NCBI RefSeq assembly: GCF_965363235.1
Contig: NC_134842.1
Coordinates: 37,551,958 to 37,615,957 of the forward strand
Direction: 5' to 3'
Origin: Mytilus galloprovincialis
Taxonomy: Eukaryota > Mollusca > Bivalvia > Mytilida > Mytilidae
Length of the DNA: 64,000 bases
The position numbers and the translations under genes were made by a program. Below, in pieces: positions 42,986-56,100 of the stretch (within the stretch, counting starts at the first letter, position 1; each line of letters begins with the position of its first letter). The notes under the pieces are model-generated. The model did not search any database, was not told where the DNA came from, and saw only the letters and a list, made by a program, of their open reading frames with translations.

Positions 42986-43349
42986 CTTGTTATGTAAACA
43001 AAAGTTGGCAAAAAAAAAATAAAATAAGAATAATATTTCTATAAGAAATAATTTAGTGATATAATTACATTTCGTTATAACAATCTCACAGATCCTGAAG
43101 AAAGTTCACCATTACAATACTGGCCTGCAATATAGTCAGTTCTATAAATTAGTTCAATAAGCATAGCTTCCATCAAATACACAAAATACCTTAAGTTAGT
43201 TAAATAAACAAAACAACAATACAATTCAACCTCATCAGACAATCTAAATTACCAGACCAGACTGTAATGGATTCAAATAAAACATATTGCACATTTTATA
43301 AAGCACTTTTGTGTATTATTTTTATATGGTTGTGCTAATGCAAGAATTT

Positions 43350-43595
43350 CAGGGACTGAATTTTTGGCTCTCCCTTGACACCATTTGCGAGTATGGTCTT
43401 GAGGAAATGATGATAGTCCGTCGGAAGGGGGACGATAAATGGCTGACCCGTGTTAAGAGAGAGCCATATCTCTTCCACGTTAAAGACACCCTTGTAGATT
43501 TCGAAAAAGAGCAGGCTAATGCCACTACCAGGCAGCACTCGCACCTGCAAAGTGGAAAGGGATTAATATAAGTTGCAAAACTTGTTTCCCAATCC
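43350..43595. repeat. GC-richer conserved-looking repeat downstream of VPS53
   Basis: Contains GATGATAGTCCGTCGGAAGG, GACGATAAATGGCTGACCCG, AGAGAGCCATATCTCTTCCA and CGTTAAAGACACCCTTGTAG. It is open on both strands (up to 86 codons), but I recognise it as a widespread bivalve dispersed sequence rather than a gene. It sits about 360 bp past the VPS53 stop codon, possibly inside its 3'UTR. Confidence 0.55.
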
Positions 43596-43953
43596 ACTAT
43601 AAATAAATATGTTTAAACTAATGCAAGATATTATTAATAATATTTTACAATATTTTATATTATAATAACTTAAAATAATAAGTTTAGAGAATCATCTCAT
43701 TATTAATAATTAGTGTATTGAAAATTTAAAGCAAAACAAAAATACTCCAAAATTTTCCTATTAGTCGAGCTTAAAATTAAGCCTATAACATGAAGTTTAG
43801 TTTCCCCATTTTCCCAATCTTAATTCTCTCGTTTTAAGAAAATGAATGAATGAATATATACTTTAGCAAGTTCACTTCTTAATGCCATTAGAAAACAGTA
43901 TTCTTTTCAAATTTATCACAACTTTAAAAAAATAACCCTAAAGTTTATATCAA

Positions 43954-44121
43954 CTACAATCTCTTTTTAATTAATTTTTCTAGTTTTCTTATACGACTAG
44001 ACTCCTGATCCGGAGCTGAAGTCACTGGTGTCTGATCATTAGCACTACCCAGTATAGATGATATAGGTATTCTTGCTCTGTAAATCTCTAATAAGTTACT
44101 CTGTTCACCTCGTCTTAAACC
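43954..44121 (-). CDS. VPS53: VPS53 terminal coding exon
   Basis: Fragment residues 577-631: [20 protein letters not shown], a variable Ser/Thr/Pro stretch, then the conserved [16 protein letters not shown] and TAG. Acceptor ATATTTTAG. Confidence 0.95.
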   Translation of the reverse strand, partial: GLRRGEQSNLLEIYRARIPISSILGSANDQTPVTSAPDQESSRIRKLEKLIKKRL

Positions 44122-47100
44122 CTAAAATATAGATATTAAATTCAAAATAACAAATCTTCACTGCAGTTACTCTGGCTAAATCTTAATAATATATTGAAAT
44201 TGCAAGTCTACACACTATAAGAAGATCACAAAGTAGAAGATGCATTGTAGTTATCTTTTGAAACATATTTTAGAAAAACTCATTAATGAACTTAATATAT
44301 AAACATATGATTTATGTGAATGATAGATGTAGAAGTGCATGTATTAAACTTTTTAATTGTTGGCTTGCTGTCTGACATTTTCCAAACCTCTCTTTACTAA
44401 TACATATTTTCATATATAATTGTTGCATAACAATTACCGGTATTATTAAAATTTGGAACATAGCAATAAACCTGATATAACTAATTTTCACATCACAAAG
44501 GAAGATAAGACAATTTCTAGTGGGTCTCATTGGGGTCTAAGCGTGACGCGGGATTGGCCATTTTTTGTAAGCGTGACACATGAAAGTCAAATTTTGTGAA
44601 GTGAAAACGGGAAATGAGGTCTTGCGGGACCCGGGAAATGACAAAAAATGAGAATTGCTTACGTATATATTGTAAGCGGGATACGGGAATCTGACAAAAC
44701 AGTAAGCGGGATCCGGGATCGGAACCCCCTCAATGAGACCCCCTTTCTAGAGATGCTTATTATTGAATACAGTCTATAATTGTCTATTGTTGAATACAAT
44801 ATGTTCAACTTTAGGTGTCTTTTGAGTCATTGGGTTGCTGACTTTAAGATATAAACCCCTCATCTCCATATTTATGAACAAAATGATCATGATATTAGCG
44901 CTAGATAGTTTCCTTACACTAACATAAGACTCGAGAATATTTTGAGTATACACAATGACAACTCTAATTATGAAATAATTTTATTATTATATTTTTATTC
45001 TTCAACCAGTAACTGTGACATGTGGATAACACAAACAAAGATTTCTCAATAAATGTAATTTATTCATTGTGAGATGTACTACACTTGAAGATTAAGAAAA
45101 TTGTTTTGCATAGACAAATATTTTACTGTAAAATCACAATAACTCTCACCTTCATTTCTAAAACTTTTTGGAATTCATTAATATCTGAATCACTTAATAA
45201 TCTGATGTAATTATCTACAAAACCTTGTGGCTGTTCATGTGGTGACATCACAACCTATAATATATAATATCATATTATGTGGCTGTTCATGTGGTGACAT
45301 CACAACCTATAATATATAATATCATATTATGTGGCTGTACATGTGGTGACATCACAACCTATAATATATAATATCATATTATGTGGCTGTACATCACAAC
45401 CTATAATATATAATATCATATTATGTGGCTGTTCATGTGGTGACATCACAACCTATAATATATAATATCATATTATGTGGCTGTACATGTGGTGACATCA
45501 CAACCTATAATATATAATATCATATTATGTGGCTGTACATCACAACCTATAATATATAATATCATATTATGTGGCTGTTCATGTGGTGACATCACAACCT
45601 ATAATATATAATATCATATTATGGACATTGTAGCTGTTGTTACTTCACAATCTATCAATAACATACTGTGGAGTCATTTATTTTCTAGATATAAATTTTC
45701 ATGGTTTGAGGAAATATCGTAGGTTTGTGGATATTTGACTTCATCCTTTTGTTAAAGTTTGCATACATGATTCATGTATATACAAGTCTATCGGAAATTT
45801 GTAATTCGTTGAAATTTGAATTCATGGTTCAACTTTACCGATGAAATCCATGAAAATTGGTATCCAACATTTAGCCTAACAAATTATAATGAATCAACAG
45901 AATTGTGACATTATAACATCATATTGAAAGGGACATGAAGATACCTATAAAACCATTTAACTTCATTTCATATATCAAGCTGTACCAATAATAACATTAA
46001 CAGTACCAATTTCACTGCACCATACAGTACGAAGTATGGCTTTCTTTGTTATTTTTTAGTTGACACTTCTTTTGTTTGTTGGTCTCATTATAATATTGTA
46101 CGGAATTAATTCTTAAATTCAGATTGTTAGTTTGTTGTATGGTTTAAAATTTTTGTAAATTTAGAAATTGTTGAGAGGTTTTCATTAGTGACAATATTTC
46201 ATTTGGGTGAGTATGGCTTTATTTAGAAAAACTTTTCAAATATATTATACATATATCTATCTTTATCGCTATTTTGTGCATTTTTCCTTTGATCTTTGTT
46301 TGTGATAATTTTCATATCATGCTACTCGCTTGAGATGGAAAATTATCGCTAGAAACTAAGCATGCACATGGCGCTGCTAACGAAATTGACATGGAATTGA
46401 CAACGTCGTCATAGGTAAAAAAGCGATAAAAAGATTATCATTGTTCTTCTCAACTCATTGCCTTTCTCGCTTTCGCCGTCCCGGCTCAAGCGAGAAACTA
46501 ATCTCGTTGAGATGATCACTGATAATCTATAAATATACAGCATTTCATTTTACATGTATCACAATAATTTATCTCCAATTTTTGTCAGTTCTTCAAAAAT
46601 GGCAATAATAAATGCATGCAATAATATCTGAATTTTCAGTATACTGAAAACATCTGCACATTCTTCTTTTGCAGAGATTGAATCAATAATTTGATCTTTG
46701 AGTACTCATTTATCTGAAGACTTCAATCTCAAATATCTACATTACTTACATAATTCATAAGAATGGATAATTTTGATTGGCACACAGCAATCATAAGGGA
46801 TTCCAAAATAATTTTATGATATTTTGATTCTAAATATTATGTACATTCATGACTGTAGTAAACCCTCATAATAATTACATCAAAATTCATATGAAAACAA
46901 CAAAAACTTTATCAAACTTGTAATTTCATGGTTATATAGCGTAAAAATGTAAGGGCTATTCCATTAAAATGTATGTTGGAGGGTAGGAAAGGAACTTTTA
47001 TGATCAAATGTGGGTCATGGGTCTTTTTTCAGTATGCGTTTATTTATATCATTATGCAAAAATGTCTAAAAAATGGTTCATGGTTGTAGGGATATTTTAG

Positions 47101-50100
47101 AAGTCCCTGTCTACCCTCCCACATCATTTAAATGGATCAGCCCTAATTATAAGAATTGGAATAATTCTTTTTTTTGTATTTTTATAAGGTTGTAAAAGTG
47201 TTGTTTACATACACATTATAAAGTGCTTCGTTTCATAAAAGAAAATTGGAACCCATACTCAGAAATACATTGTACATGAACTTGAGATACCACCTACATA
47301 AATTTACCTTAAGAATCATCTCTGCTTTAGTCATACCTTTAACAACAATCTTAGTATAACTGAAAATATTGAATTCAATACATTTCATATCATCTCTTTT
47401 AATGAAAGCAAAATACCCATCAAAACTATTACATATAAATCAAAATATAAAATTTTAGATATGTCTTAAAACTAGAGGCTCTAAAGAGCCTGTGTCGCTC
47501 ACCTTGGTCTATGTGCATATTAAACAAAAGACACTGATGATTCATCACAAAATTGTGTTTTGGTGATGGTGAGGTGTTTGTAGATCTTACTTTACTGATC
47601 ATTCTTGCTGCTTGCAATTTTTTTTTATCTATAATCAACTTGGCCCAGTAGTTACAGAGGAAAGTATTTTGTAAAATTTACAAAAATTTACAAAATTTAT
47701 GAAAATTGTTAAAAATTGTCTATAAAGGGCAATGACTCCTTAAGGGGTCAATTGGCCATTTTGGTCATGTTGACTTATTTGTAGGTCTCACTTTGCTGTA
47801 CATTATTGCTGTTTACAGTTTATCTCTATCTATAATAATATTCAAGATAATAACCAAAAGCTGCAAAATCTGCAAAATTTTCTGAAAATTGCTAATTCAG
47901 TGAGAGCAACCCAAAAACGGGTTGCCTGATTGGTCTGAAAATTTCATGGCAGATACATCTTGAACTGAGAATCAATTTTACCCCATGTCAGATTTGCTCT
48001 TAATGCTTTGGTTTCAGAGATCTTCATTTTACTTTTATGTTCTATTTTTAGCCATGGTGGCCATCTTGTTTTAATGGCCCGGTCACCGGACACATTTTAT
48101 AAAATACTTACCCCAATGATGATTGTGGTCAAGTTTAGTTAAATTAGGCCAAGAAGTTCAAGAGGAGAAGATTTTAGTAAAAGTTACCGATGGACAAAGA
48201 CAACGGACACAAGAAGACATACAAGTGATGAGAAAATCTCACTAGGCCCTGTGGGCCAGGTGAGCTAATAATACTTATTTTAAAATTTTTAATGCTTTGT
48301 TTGCAAGTTGTGTTGTGACAGCACTAGTGTTATAATCACCAAACAAACTGAGACTCTCAAAGAATAAGTATGTGGCATAATACTTGAAACCTCAAATAAT
48401 CATACCATACCTGAAAACTAAACCATAAAGATGTAGAGAGTTGTCTTATTGGCAATCATACCACATCTTCATTTTCATAGATATGCTGTTGTGCATTATG
48501 GTTTTACATATCTCATTTCAGGGCCTTTCAAAGCTGACTATGAGGTATGGGCTTTGATCATTGTGGAAGGATGTACGGTGACCAGAAGTTGTTAATTTCT
48601 ACATCCTTTGGTCTCTTTTGGAGAGTTATCTCATTGGTAATCATACCACATCTTCTTTTTTATATTAAACAAATGGTTATTGATTACCAGAGTTGCTAAA
48701 TGCACATTATCTTGTTTTGCCATGAGTAATCACGAAAATGTCTATTCTTTTTTTTTAAAACAATTTTTCTGTGTCTGATATTTTTAAATTTATGATTAAA
48801 TATATTCAGTTCTATTATTAGTGTTGCATTCAATCTTTCAATTTGATAACTATGATATGATATTTTACCTTGCTGGAGCTTTTCTTATAACCTGTGAACC
48901 TAGTGATGGTAGATCTAATAAAACTGTTTTCAGTGAATGAGTATCTAATAATAACTGAAAATAGACAATATAACACCTACTGTAACCATGGTAACTAGTA
49001 AATGATAAAAAAAGAAATAAAATTTAAAATTACATCATTCTGTTAAGTTTAGACAAGGCTAATTGAAACGACTTTATCTATTTATTTCTTTATTGTGTGT
49101 ACTTTTATCTCTGGAGAGTATATTTTATAACAAGAGGCTCTCAAGAGCCTGAATCGCTCACCTTAATTCTTTTGGTTAAATCTCTCATCAATGATTATTT
49201 TGGCTTTTCAATTTATTTAAATGTTTTTTGGATCGTCCTATTTTCTTCAAAAGCCAAAAAAAATAATCATTTTCTCCTATGTTCTATTTTAGCCATAGGA
49301 GCTATGTTTCTTGACATACAAGGAAATAAAATATAAAATTTATACTAGATACTCTGAAACTCATTTAGCCTAAGTTTGGCTGAAATTGATACAGCAGTTT
49401 CAAAGGAGAAGATTTTTTAAAGTAAGTCAACATGATGAACAAATTGTGAAAAAAGTCTTATAGGGCAATAACTCCTTAAGGGGTCAATTGACAATTTTGG
49501 TCAAATTGACTTAATTGAAGATCTTACTTTGCTGAACATTATTGCTGTTTACAGTTTATTTCTATCTATAATTATAGTCAAGATAATAAACAAAAACAGC
49601 AAAATTTCCTTAAAATTATCAATTCAGGGGCAGCAACCCAACAACAGGTTGTCTGATTCATCTGAAAATTTCAGGGCAGATAGATCTTGACCTGATAAAC
49701 AATATTACCCAACGTCAGATTTGCTCTAAATGCTTTGGTTTTTGAGTTATAAGCCAAAAACTGCATTTGACCCCTATGTTCTATTTTTAGCAATGGCGAC
49801 CATGTTTGTTGATAGATCATAACTTCGGATACAATTTACAAACTAGATACCCTAAGGAACATTCAGTTAAAGTTTGGAAGTATTTGGCCCAGTAGTTTCA
49901 GAGGAGAAGATTTTTGTAAAAGATTACTAAGATTTACGAAAAATGGTTAAAAATTGACTATAAAGGGCAATAACTCCTAAAGGGGTCAACTGACCATTTC
50001 CGTCATGTTGACTTATTTGTAAATCTTACTTTGCTGAACATTATTCCTGTTTACAGTTTATCTCTATCTATAATAATATTCAAGATAATAACCAAAAACA

Positions 50101-53100
50101 GCAAAATTTCCTTAAAATTACCAATTCAGGGGCAGCAACCCAACAACGGGTTGTCTGATTCATCTGAAAATTTCAGGGCAGATAGATCTTGACCTGATAA
50201 ACAATATTACCCCCATGTCAGATTTGCTCTAAATGCTTTGGTTTTTGAGTTATAAGCCAAAAACTGCATTTGACCCCTATGTTCTATTTTTAGCAATGGC
50301 GACCATGTTTGTTGATAGATCAAAACTTCGGATACAATTTATAAATAAGATACCCTAAGGAACATTCAGTTAAAGTTTGAAAGTATTTGGCCCAGTAGTT
50401 TCAGAGGAGAAGATTCTTGAAATAGTTTACGACGACAGACGACGGACGACAGACGACGGACGACGACGGACGCCAAGTGATGGCATAAGCTCACTTGTCC
50501 CTTCGGGACAGGTGAGCTAAAAATGTTGGACCAAAGACAAACAAATGCATAAAAGAATAAAATTAACATAGGGAAAAAAGCTTTTTACATATCATATTGC
50601 CCATTGGTCAAAGTCTGTGTTATGCTATGGTCAAGACAGAAAAAACAAGAATGCATCAATAGTACAAGGATGCCCCACTCCCATTATCATTTTCTATGCT
50701 CAGTGGACTGTGTAATTGGGGTCAAAAACAAAACAAATTACCCATAAATGGGACATGAAAACACAAACAAAATATTATTGTATAACAAACCTGCTCAGCT
50801 GCCACTGTGTTGATAGATTTACATCGGAATAAGTTGTTAATAAATTTTGGAATGAATGTACTGAAAAAGAGAGAAAAAGAAGAAATTAACATAAGGTACT
50901 GTAATAATTATGTAGAACACACCTTAAACTCACAAAACAAGGTACACAATTTCAGGTTAACATTTTGACATTATTACCTGGTTTTAGATATACAAAGGTC
51001 AATTCTTTAACACTAATACAAATAAATGAAGAATGTGTACATGAGACACAGATGCCCAGTTGTAAATGTAGTAATTTAATTTTGGGAGTACAGAAGTACT
51101 GACAGATGAACAGACAGACACAGGTTAACCTTTATCCCCACTTTACCAAGCCATGCAAGCATAAAAAATAAATAAATACATTGTAAGAAAATACAATATT
51201 TATTTTTAAGCTTTCAAAAAGAAGGAACAAGACTCACAGAGCTTTCAACCAGATTTGACATGAGAACATTCCCCCCCCCCCCCCACACACACATTTTCCA
51301 ACAATGTTCATATATCTATGGTGTTTGACTTACTTTACAAATTTTAGACAGAACTGAGTGAAGAATTTTCTAGATGAAGCTAAGTTATCTCTGATGATTG
51401 GTATATTCTGTTTGAGATGTGTAGTAACAGCAGACACATATCCACTCTGGTCCCCAACAGCTTCTACTGATGACCATGACATCTGAAAATAGAGAACCAG
51501 TACATCTAACAATTCTAAGATTATAATCCTTGGGAACCTAATGCTAATGGGTAAGGGTTCAATCCTTTGTTTTTGTTAGTATGTAGGTGATAATAAGGCC
51601 AAATAAAAAAGTATGAGTGGTTCCAATTACATGATCTGAAAAAAAGTTAGGGTAGGTAGGGATTTTTTTTTATTTTATGTTTTTTTTTACATTGAGTCTA
51701 TGGGAGCAACATTCTGACTTTAACAGTGCTTAATGAAAAATGACAATAAAATCTTTAGGGTAGGCTATTTTTAAGCCGAAAAAGTAGGGACGGTAGGGTT
51801 ACTGGAACCACACATATATTTTTATTTGGCCTAAGGGCTATTCCAGAAAAAAATGTAAGGGGGGGGGGGTTGGAAGGCACATTGTATTAATAATACATGG
51901 GTGATGGGTATCAGAGCAACTTTTCACACTATAATGCACTATCATTCTCAATTACAATTGTCTGGGTGGCGGGTGCTGACAAAAACTGCCTTCCAACCCC
52001 CCCCCCCCCCCTATACATTTTTTTCTGGAATAGAACTAAGGTAAAAGCAAGTTTTAGCATTTTGGTATACAAAAATAATGTGAAATGTTTTTTTTTTAGG
52101 TTTTAGGTGTTGCTTATGTTCAGTTTTAGCATTATGGTAAGCATTAGTTACAGTAATAGTAAAACCTTTTTCACAAGAAATCTGCTATCCTGTTGATATT
52201 GTAAGTTGTGAACAGGATAACCTATTAATCAAATGTCCATGACAAAATATATTCAAACACCTTCACTTTATTCATAGTTAACTCATTGGTTGAACCTTTC
52301 ACATTATTAGCATTTTACCATGGTTTTTTGTGTGTCGTAAAATGGTAGTTATGTATATCAATATATGTGTTGTTGATGTTTTTTTTGTGTTATTGAATTG
52401 TTGTCTTATATATGTATACTATATCTTTTGTTAGAAACTGTTTACTGAACATTTACTTTCTCATAGGTTACACAATATTAGTAGTCATAGTTGTTTGAAC
52501 TGTTTACTATGTATTTACCTTACTCATGGCTGTAAGAGCAGGCTCACAAGCTGTTTCTAAGTCCTGTACAAGTAACTGTATACAACTTGATATCACACTG
52601 AAATATTATAAACAATATTCTAAATACTTGTTAATACAAATTTTATTGATTTTATACCAATTAACTTGTTTATAATTTATTTCATGTATAAATAGAAGGG
52701 GGACTATTCTAACTTAATTTAATACAATAAAATGGACCTATAGAATAATTAGAACTAGAGCTAGAAATAGGAATAGAAGTAGAACTAGGAATAGGACTAA
52801 AACTAGGACTAGGACTAAAACTAGAACTAAAACTAAAACTAGAACTAGGACTAAGACTAGAATTAGAACTAGGACCACACCTAGAACTATAACTAGAACA
52901 AGAACTAGAATTAGAACTAAAATAAGAACTAGAACTTGATTTAGAATTAGAACTAGAGCTAGAACTAAAATTAGAACTAGATCTAGAACTAGAACTCGGA
53001 CTAGAACAAGAACTAGAATGAGAAATAGAATTGGGACTAGAAATAGAACTGGGACTAGAAATAGAACTAGGACTAGAAATAGAACTGGGACTAGAACTAG

Positions 53101-56100
53101 AACTGGGACTAGAACTAGAATTAGAACTAGAACTAAGACTTGGATCTAAAACTAAGACTTGGAACTAAAACTAAAACTAGGACAAGGACTAGGACTAGAA
53201 CTTGAACTAGGACTACCACTAGAACTAGAAACAAAACTTGGAACTAAAACTAAAACTAGGACTAGAACTAGGACAAGGACTAGAACTAGAACTAGGACTA
53301 GAAATAAGAACTAGGATTAGAACTAGAACTAAAACTAGGACTTAGACTAGAACTAGAACTAGGACTTCATCGAGGACTAGAATTAGAACTAGGACTAGAA
53401 CTAAAATTAGAACTAGGACTAAAACTAGATTTAGAACTAAAACTAGTACAAGGACTAGATCTAGAACTAGCACTAGAACTAGAACTAGATATAAGAACTA
53501 GAATTAGATCTAGAACTAGGACTAGAACTAGGACTAGGACTAGAACTAGGACTAGAACTAGGACTAGAAATAAGAACTAGGATTAGAACTAGAACTAAAA
53601 CTAGGACTTAGACTAGAACTAGAACTAGGACTTCATCGAGGACTATGACTAGAACTAGAACTAGGACTAGAGTTAGAACTAGGACTAGAACTAAAATTAG
53701 AACTAGGACTAAAACAAGGACTAGATCTAGAACTAGGACTAGAGCTAGAAATAGGAATAGAAGTAGAACTAGGAATAGGACTAAAACTAGGACTAAGACT
53801 AAAACTAGAACTAAAACTAAAACTAGAACTAGGACTAAGACTAGAATTAGAACTAGGACCACACCTAGAACTATAACTAGAACAAGAACTAGAATTAGAA
53901 CTAAAATAAGAACTAGAACTTGATTTAGAATTAGAACTAGAGCTAGAACTAAAATTAGAACTAGATCTAGAACTAGAACTCAGACTAGAACAAGAACTAG
54001 AATGAGAAATAGAATTGGGACTAGAAATAGAACTGGGACTAGAAATAGAACTGGGACTAGAACTAGAATTAGAACTAGAACTAAGACTTGGATCTAAAAC
54101 TAAGACTTGGAACTAAAACTAAAACTAGGACAAGGACTAGGACTAGAACTTGAACTAGGACTACCACTAGAACTAGAAACAAAACTTGGAACTAAAACTA
54201 AAACTAGGACTAGAACTAGGACAAGGACTAGAACTAGAACTAAGACTAGAAATAAGAACTAGGATTAGAACTAGAACTAAAACTAGGACTTAGACTAGAA
54301 CTAGGACTTCATCGAGGACTAGAATTAGAACTAGGACTAGAACTAAAATTAGAACTAGGACTAAAACTAGATTTAGAACTAAAACTAGTACAAGGACTAG
54401 ATCTAGAACTAGCACTAGAACTAGAACTAGATATAAGAACTAGAATTAGATCTAGAACTAGGACTAGAACTAGGACTAGGACTAGAACTAGGACTAGAAA
54501 TAAGAACTAGGATTAGAACTAGAACTAAAACTAGGACTTAGACTAGAACTAGAACTAGGACTTCATCGAGGACTATGACTAGAACTAGAACTAGGACTAG
54601 AGTTAGAACTAGGACTAGAACTAAAATTAGAACTAGGACTAAAACAAGGACTAGATCTAGAACTAGGACTAGAACTAGCACTAGGACTAGAAATAAGAAC
54701 TAGGATTAGATCTAGAACTGGGACTAGAATTAGCACTAGGACTAGAACTAGGACTAAAAATAAGAACTAGGATTAGATCTAAAACTAGGACTATAATTAG
54801 CACTAGGACTAGAAATAGGACTAGAAATAAGAACTAGGATTAGATCTAGAACTAGGACTAAAACTAGCACTAGGAATAGAACTAGGACTAGAAATAAGAA
54901 CTAGGATTAGATCTAAAACTAGGACTATAACTAGGACAAGGATTAGAACCAAGACGAGAACTAGGACTATGACTAGAACTAATATTAGGACTAGAACTAG
55001 GACTTGGACTAGACCTAGAAACGAAACTTGGAACTAAAACTAAAACTAGGACTAGAACTAGGTTAACCGTTGACAACATTAATATATACTGTAATTGCAA
55101 AACACAACATAACATAAATTTAAACTTTCCTTCTGAAGGTTATATTATTACCTTTTCAATTCAAATGATAAAAGATAATATCTCTTTTTTTAAATAGTGT
55201 AACTGAGGAAGATATTTTTTATTATTATTAAGGCCACACCAATTTAATTTCTTGTTCTACAGATTTTCCCCCCCAAAAAATAGGGTGAGCGAGCAATTTG
55301 AAAATTTTGATACTACAAAATAAAATAAATTTACAAATTTTTGAGGCAAAGCTTGTAAAGTAAAGGCGAGCGATTTTTTGTTTGTTTAGTAAACATAAAA
55401 TCATATGTTCTGACAAGGAATTAAATTGGTGTGGCCTTATATATAATAATTTAACATATCAATTTCAGAAATTCAAAATGGTGTCCAATTCCTCAGATAT
55501 AACATATCATTTTTGGTTTTGACAGTAAACTTTAGCTAAATGGGTTCGTAAAAATTGTGCAAGAACATATAGGTCAATGCTAACATTTACATTTTTTAAA
55601 AGGCAGATGATGTGAGGAAAAAAACGTTTGTTTGTTTTAAATTCATTTACAGTGACATACTTATGGAATGTATCTTGTTCTGGATTCAGGTCAATCTGAC
55701 TGGTTAGACCTGGATCTACTTTCTCTTTCAGTTTCTCCTCCAGCTGTTGCGTAGTTTCCATACAATATTCAGCTGTACATAAGATACTACAAATTCTACA
55801 ATGTTCTTCCTCTGTAAACTTTGTTATCTCCCCTTCCTTGAGGATACTTTGTAATATACCAGAGGCTGAACTGGTCCCCTCTTTGCTTTGTCTGAATAAG
55901 ATGAAAAAACATAATAACTTGAATATCAGTGAAACTCAATGTACCACCAATGCTTACAACAAAAATTAAAATCATTCTTTTCATGACAGAAATTAAACCT
56001 TCAATACTTTGACTAATGGAAATGCAAGATAAAACAAGAATGTGTCCATAGTCCACTCGCACTCATTTTTTATGTTCAGTGGACTGTGTACTTGGGGTTA

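Larger units (their letters stand above)
39498..43953. other. intergenic region between reductase and VPS53 3' ends
   Basis: Convergent genes, so both 3'UTRs end here. An AATAAA at 42114 is one possible plus-strand signal. Contents: degenerate repeats 40125-42090, repeat pieces 42340-42596 and 42690-42985, and a conserved-looking repeat 43350-43595. No protein gene found. Confidence 0.7.

Noticed and set aside
43311..43597. Possible small gene (frames on both strands up to 86 codons)
   Set aside because: The segment looks like a widespread bivalve dispersed sequence, both strands are open, and no splice signals or family match are seen.
45226..45621. CRISPR-like regular repeats
   Set aside because: Units are directly abutting with no unique spacers, the genome is eukaryotic, and the unit derives from an exon edge. 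The same holds for the arrays at 37903, 32204 and 24655.
53608..53923. Long open frames encoding Leu-Val or Thr-Arg repeats
   Set aside because: They translate a hexamer array in which almost any register is stop-free. There is no start context, splice structure or non-repetitive sequence.
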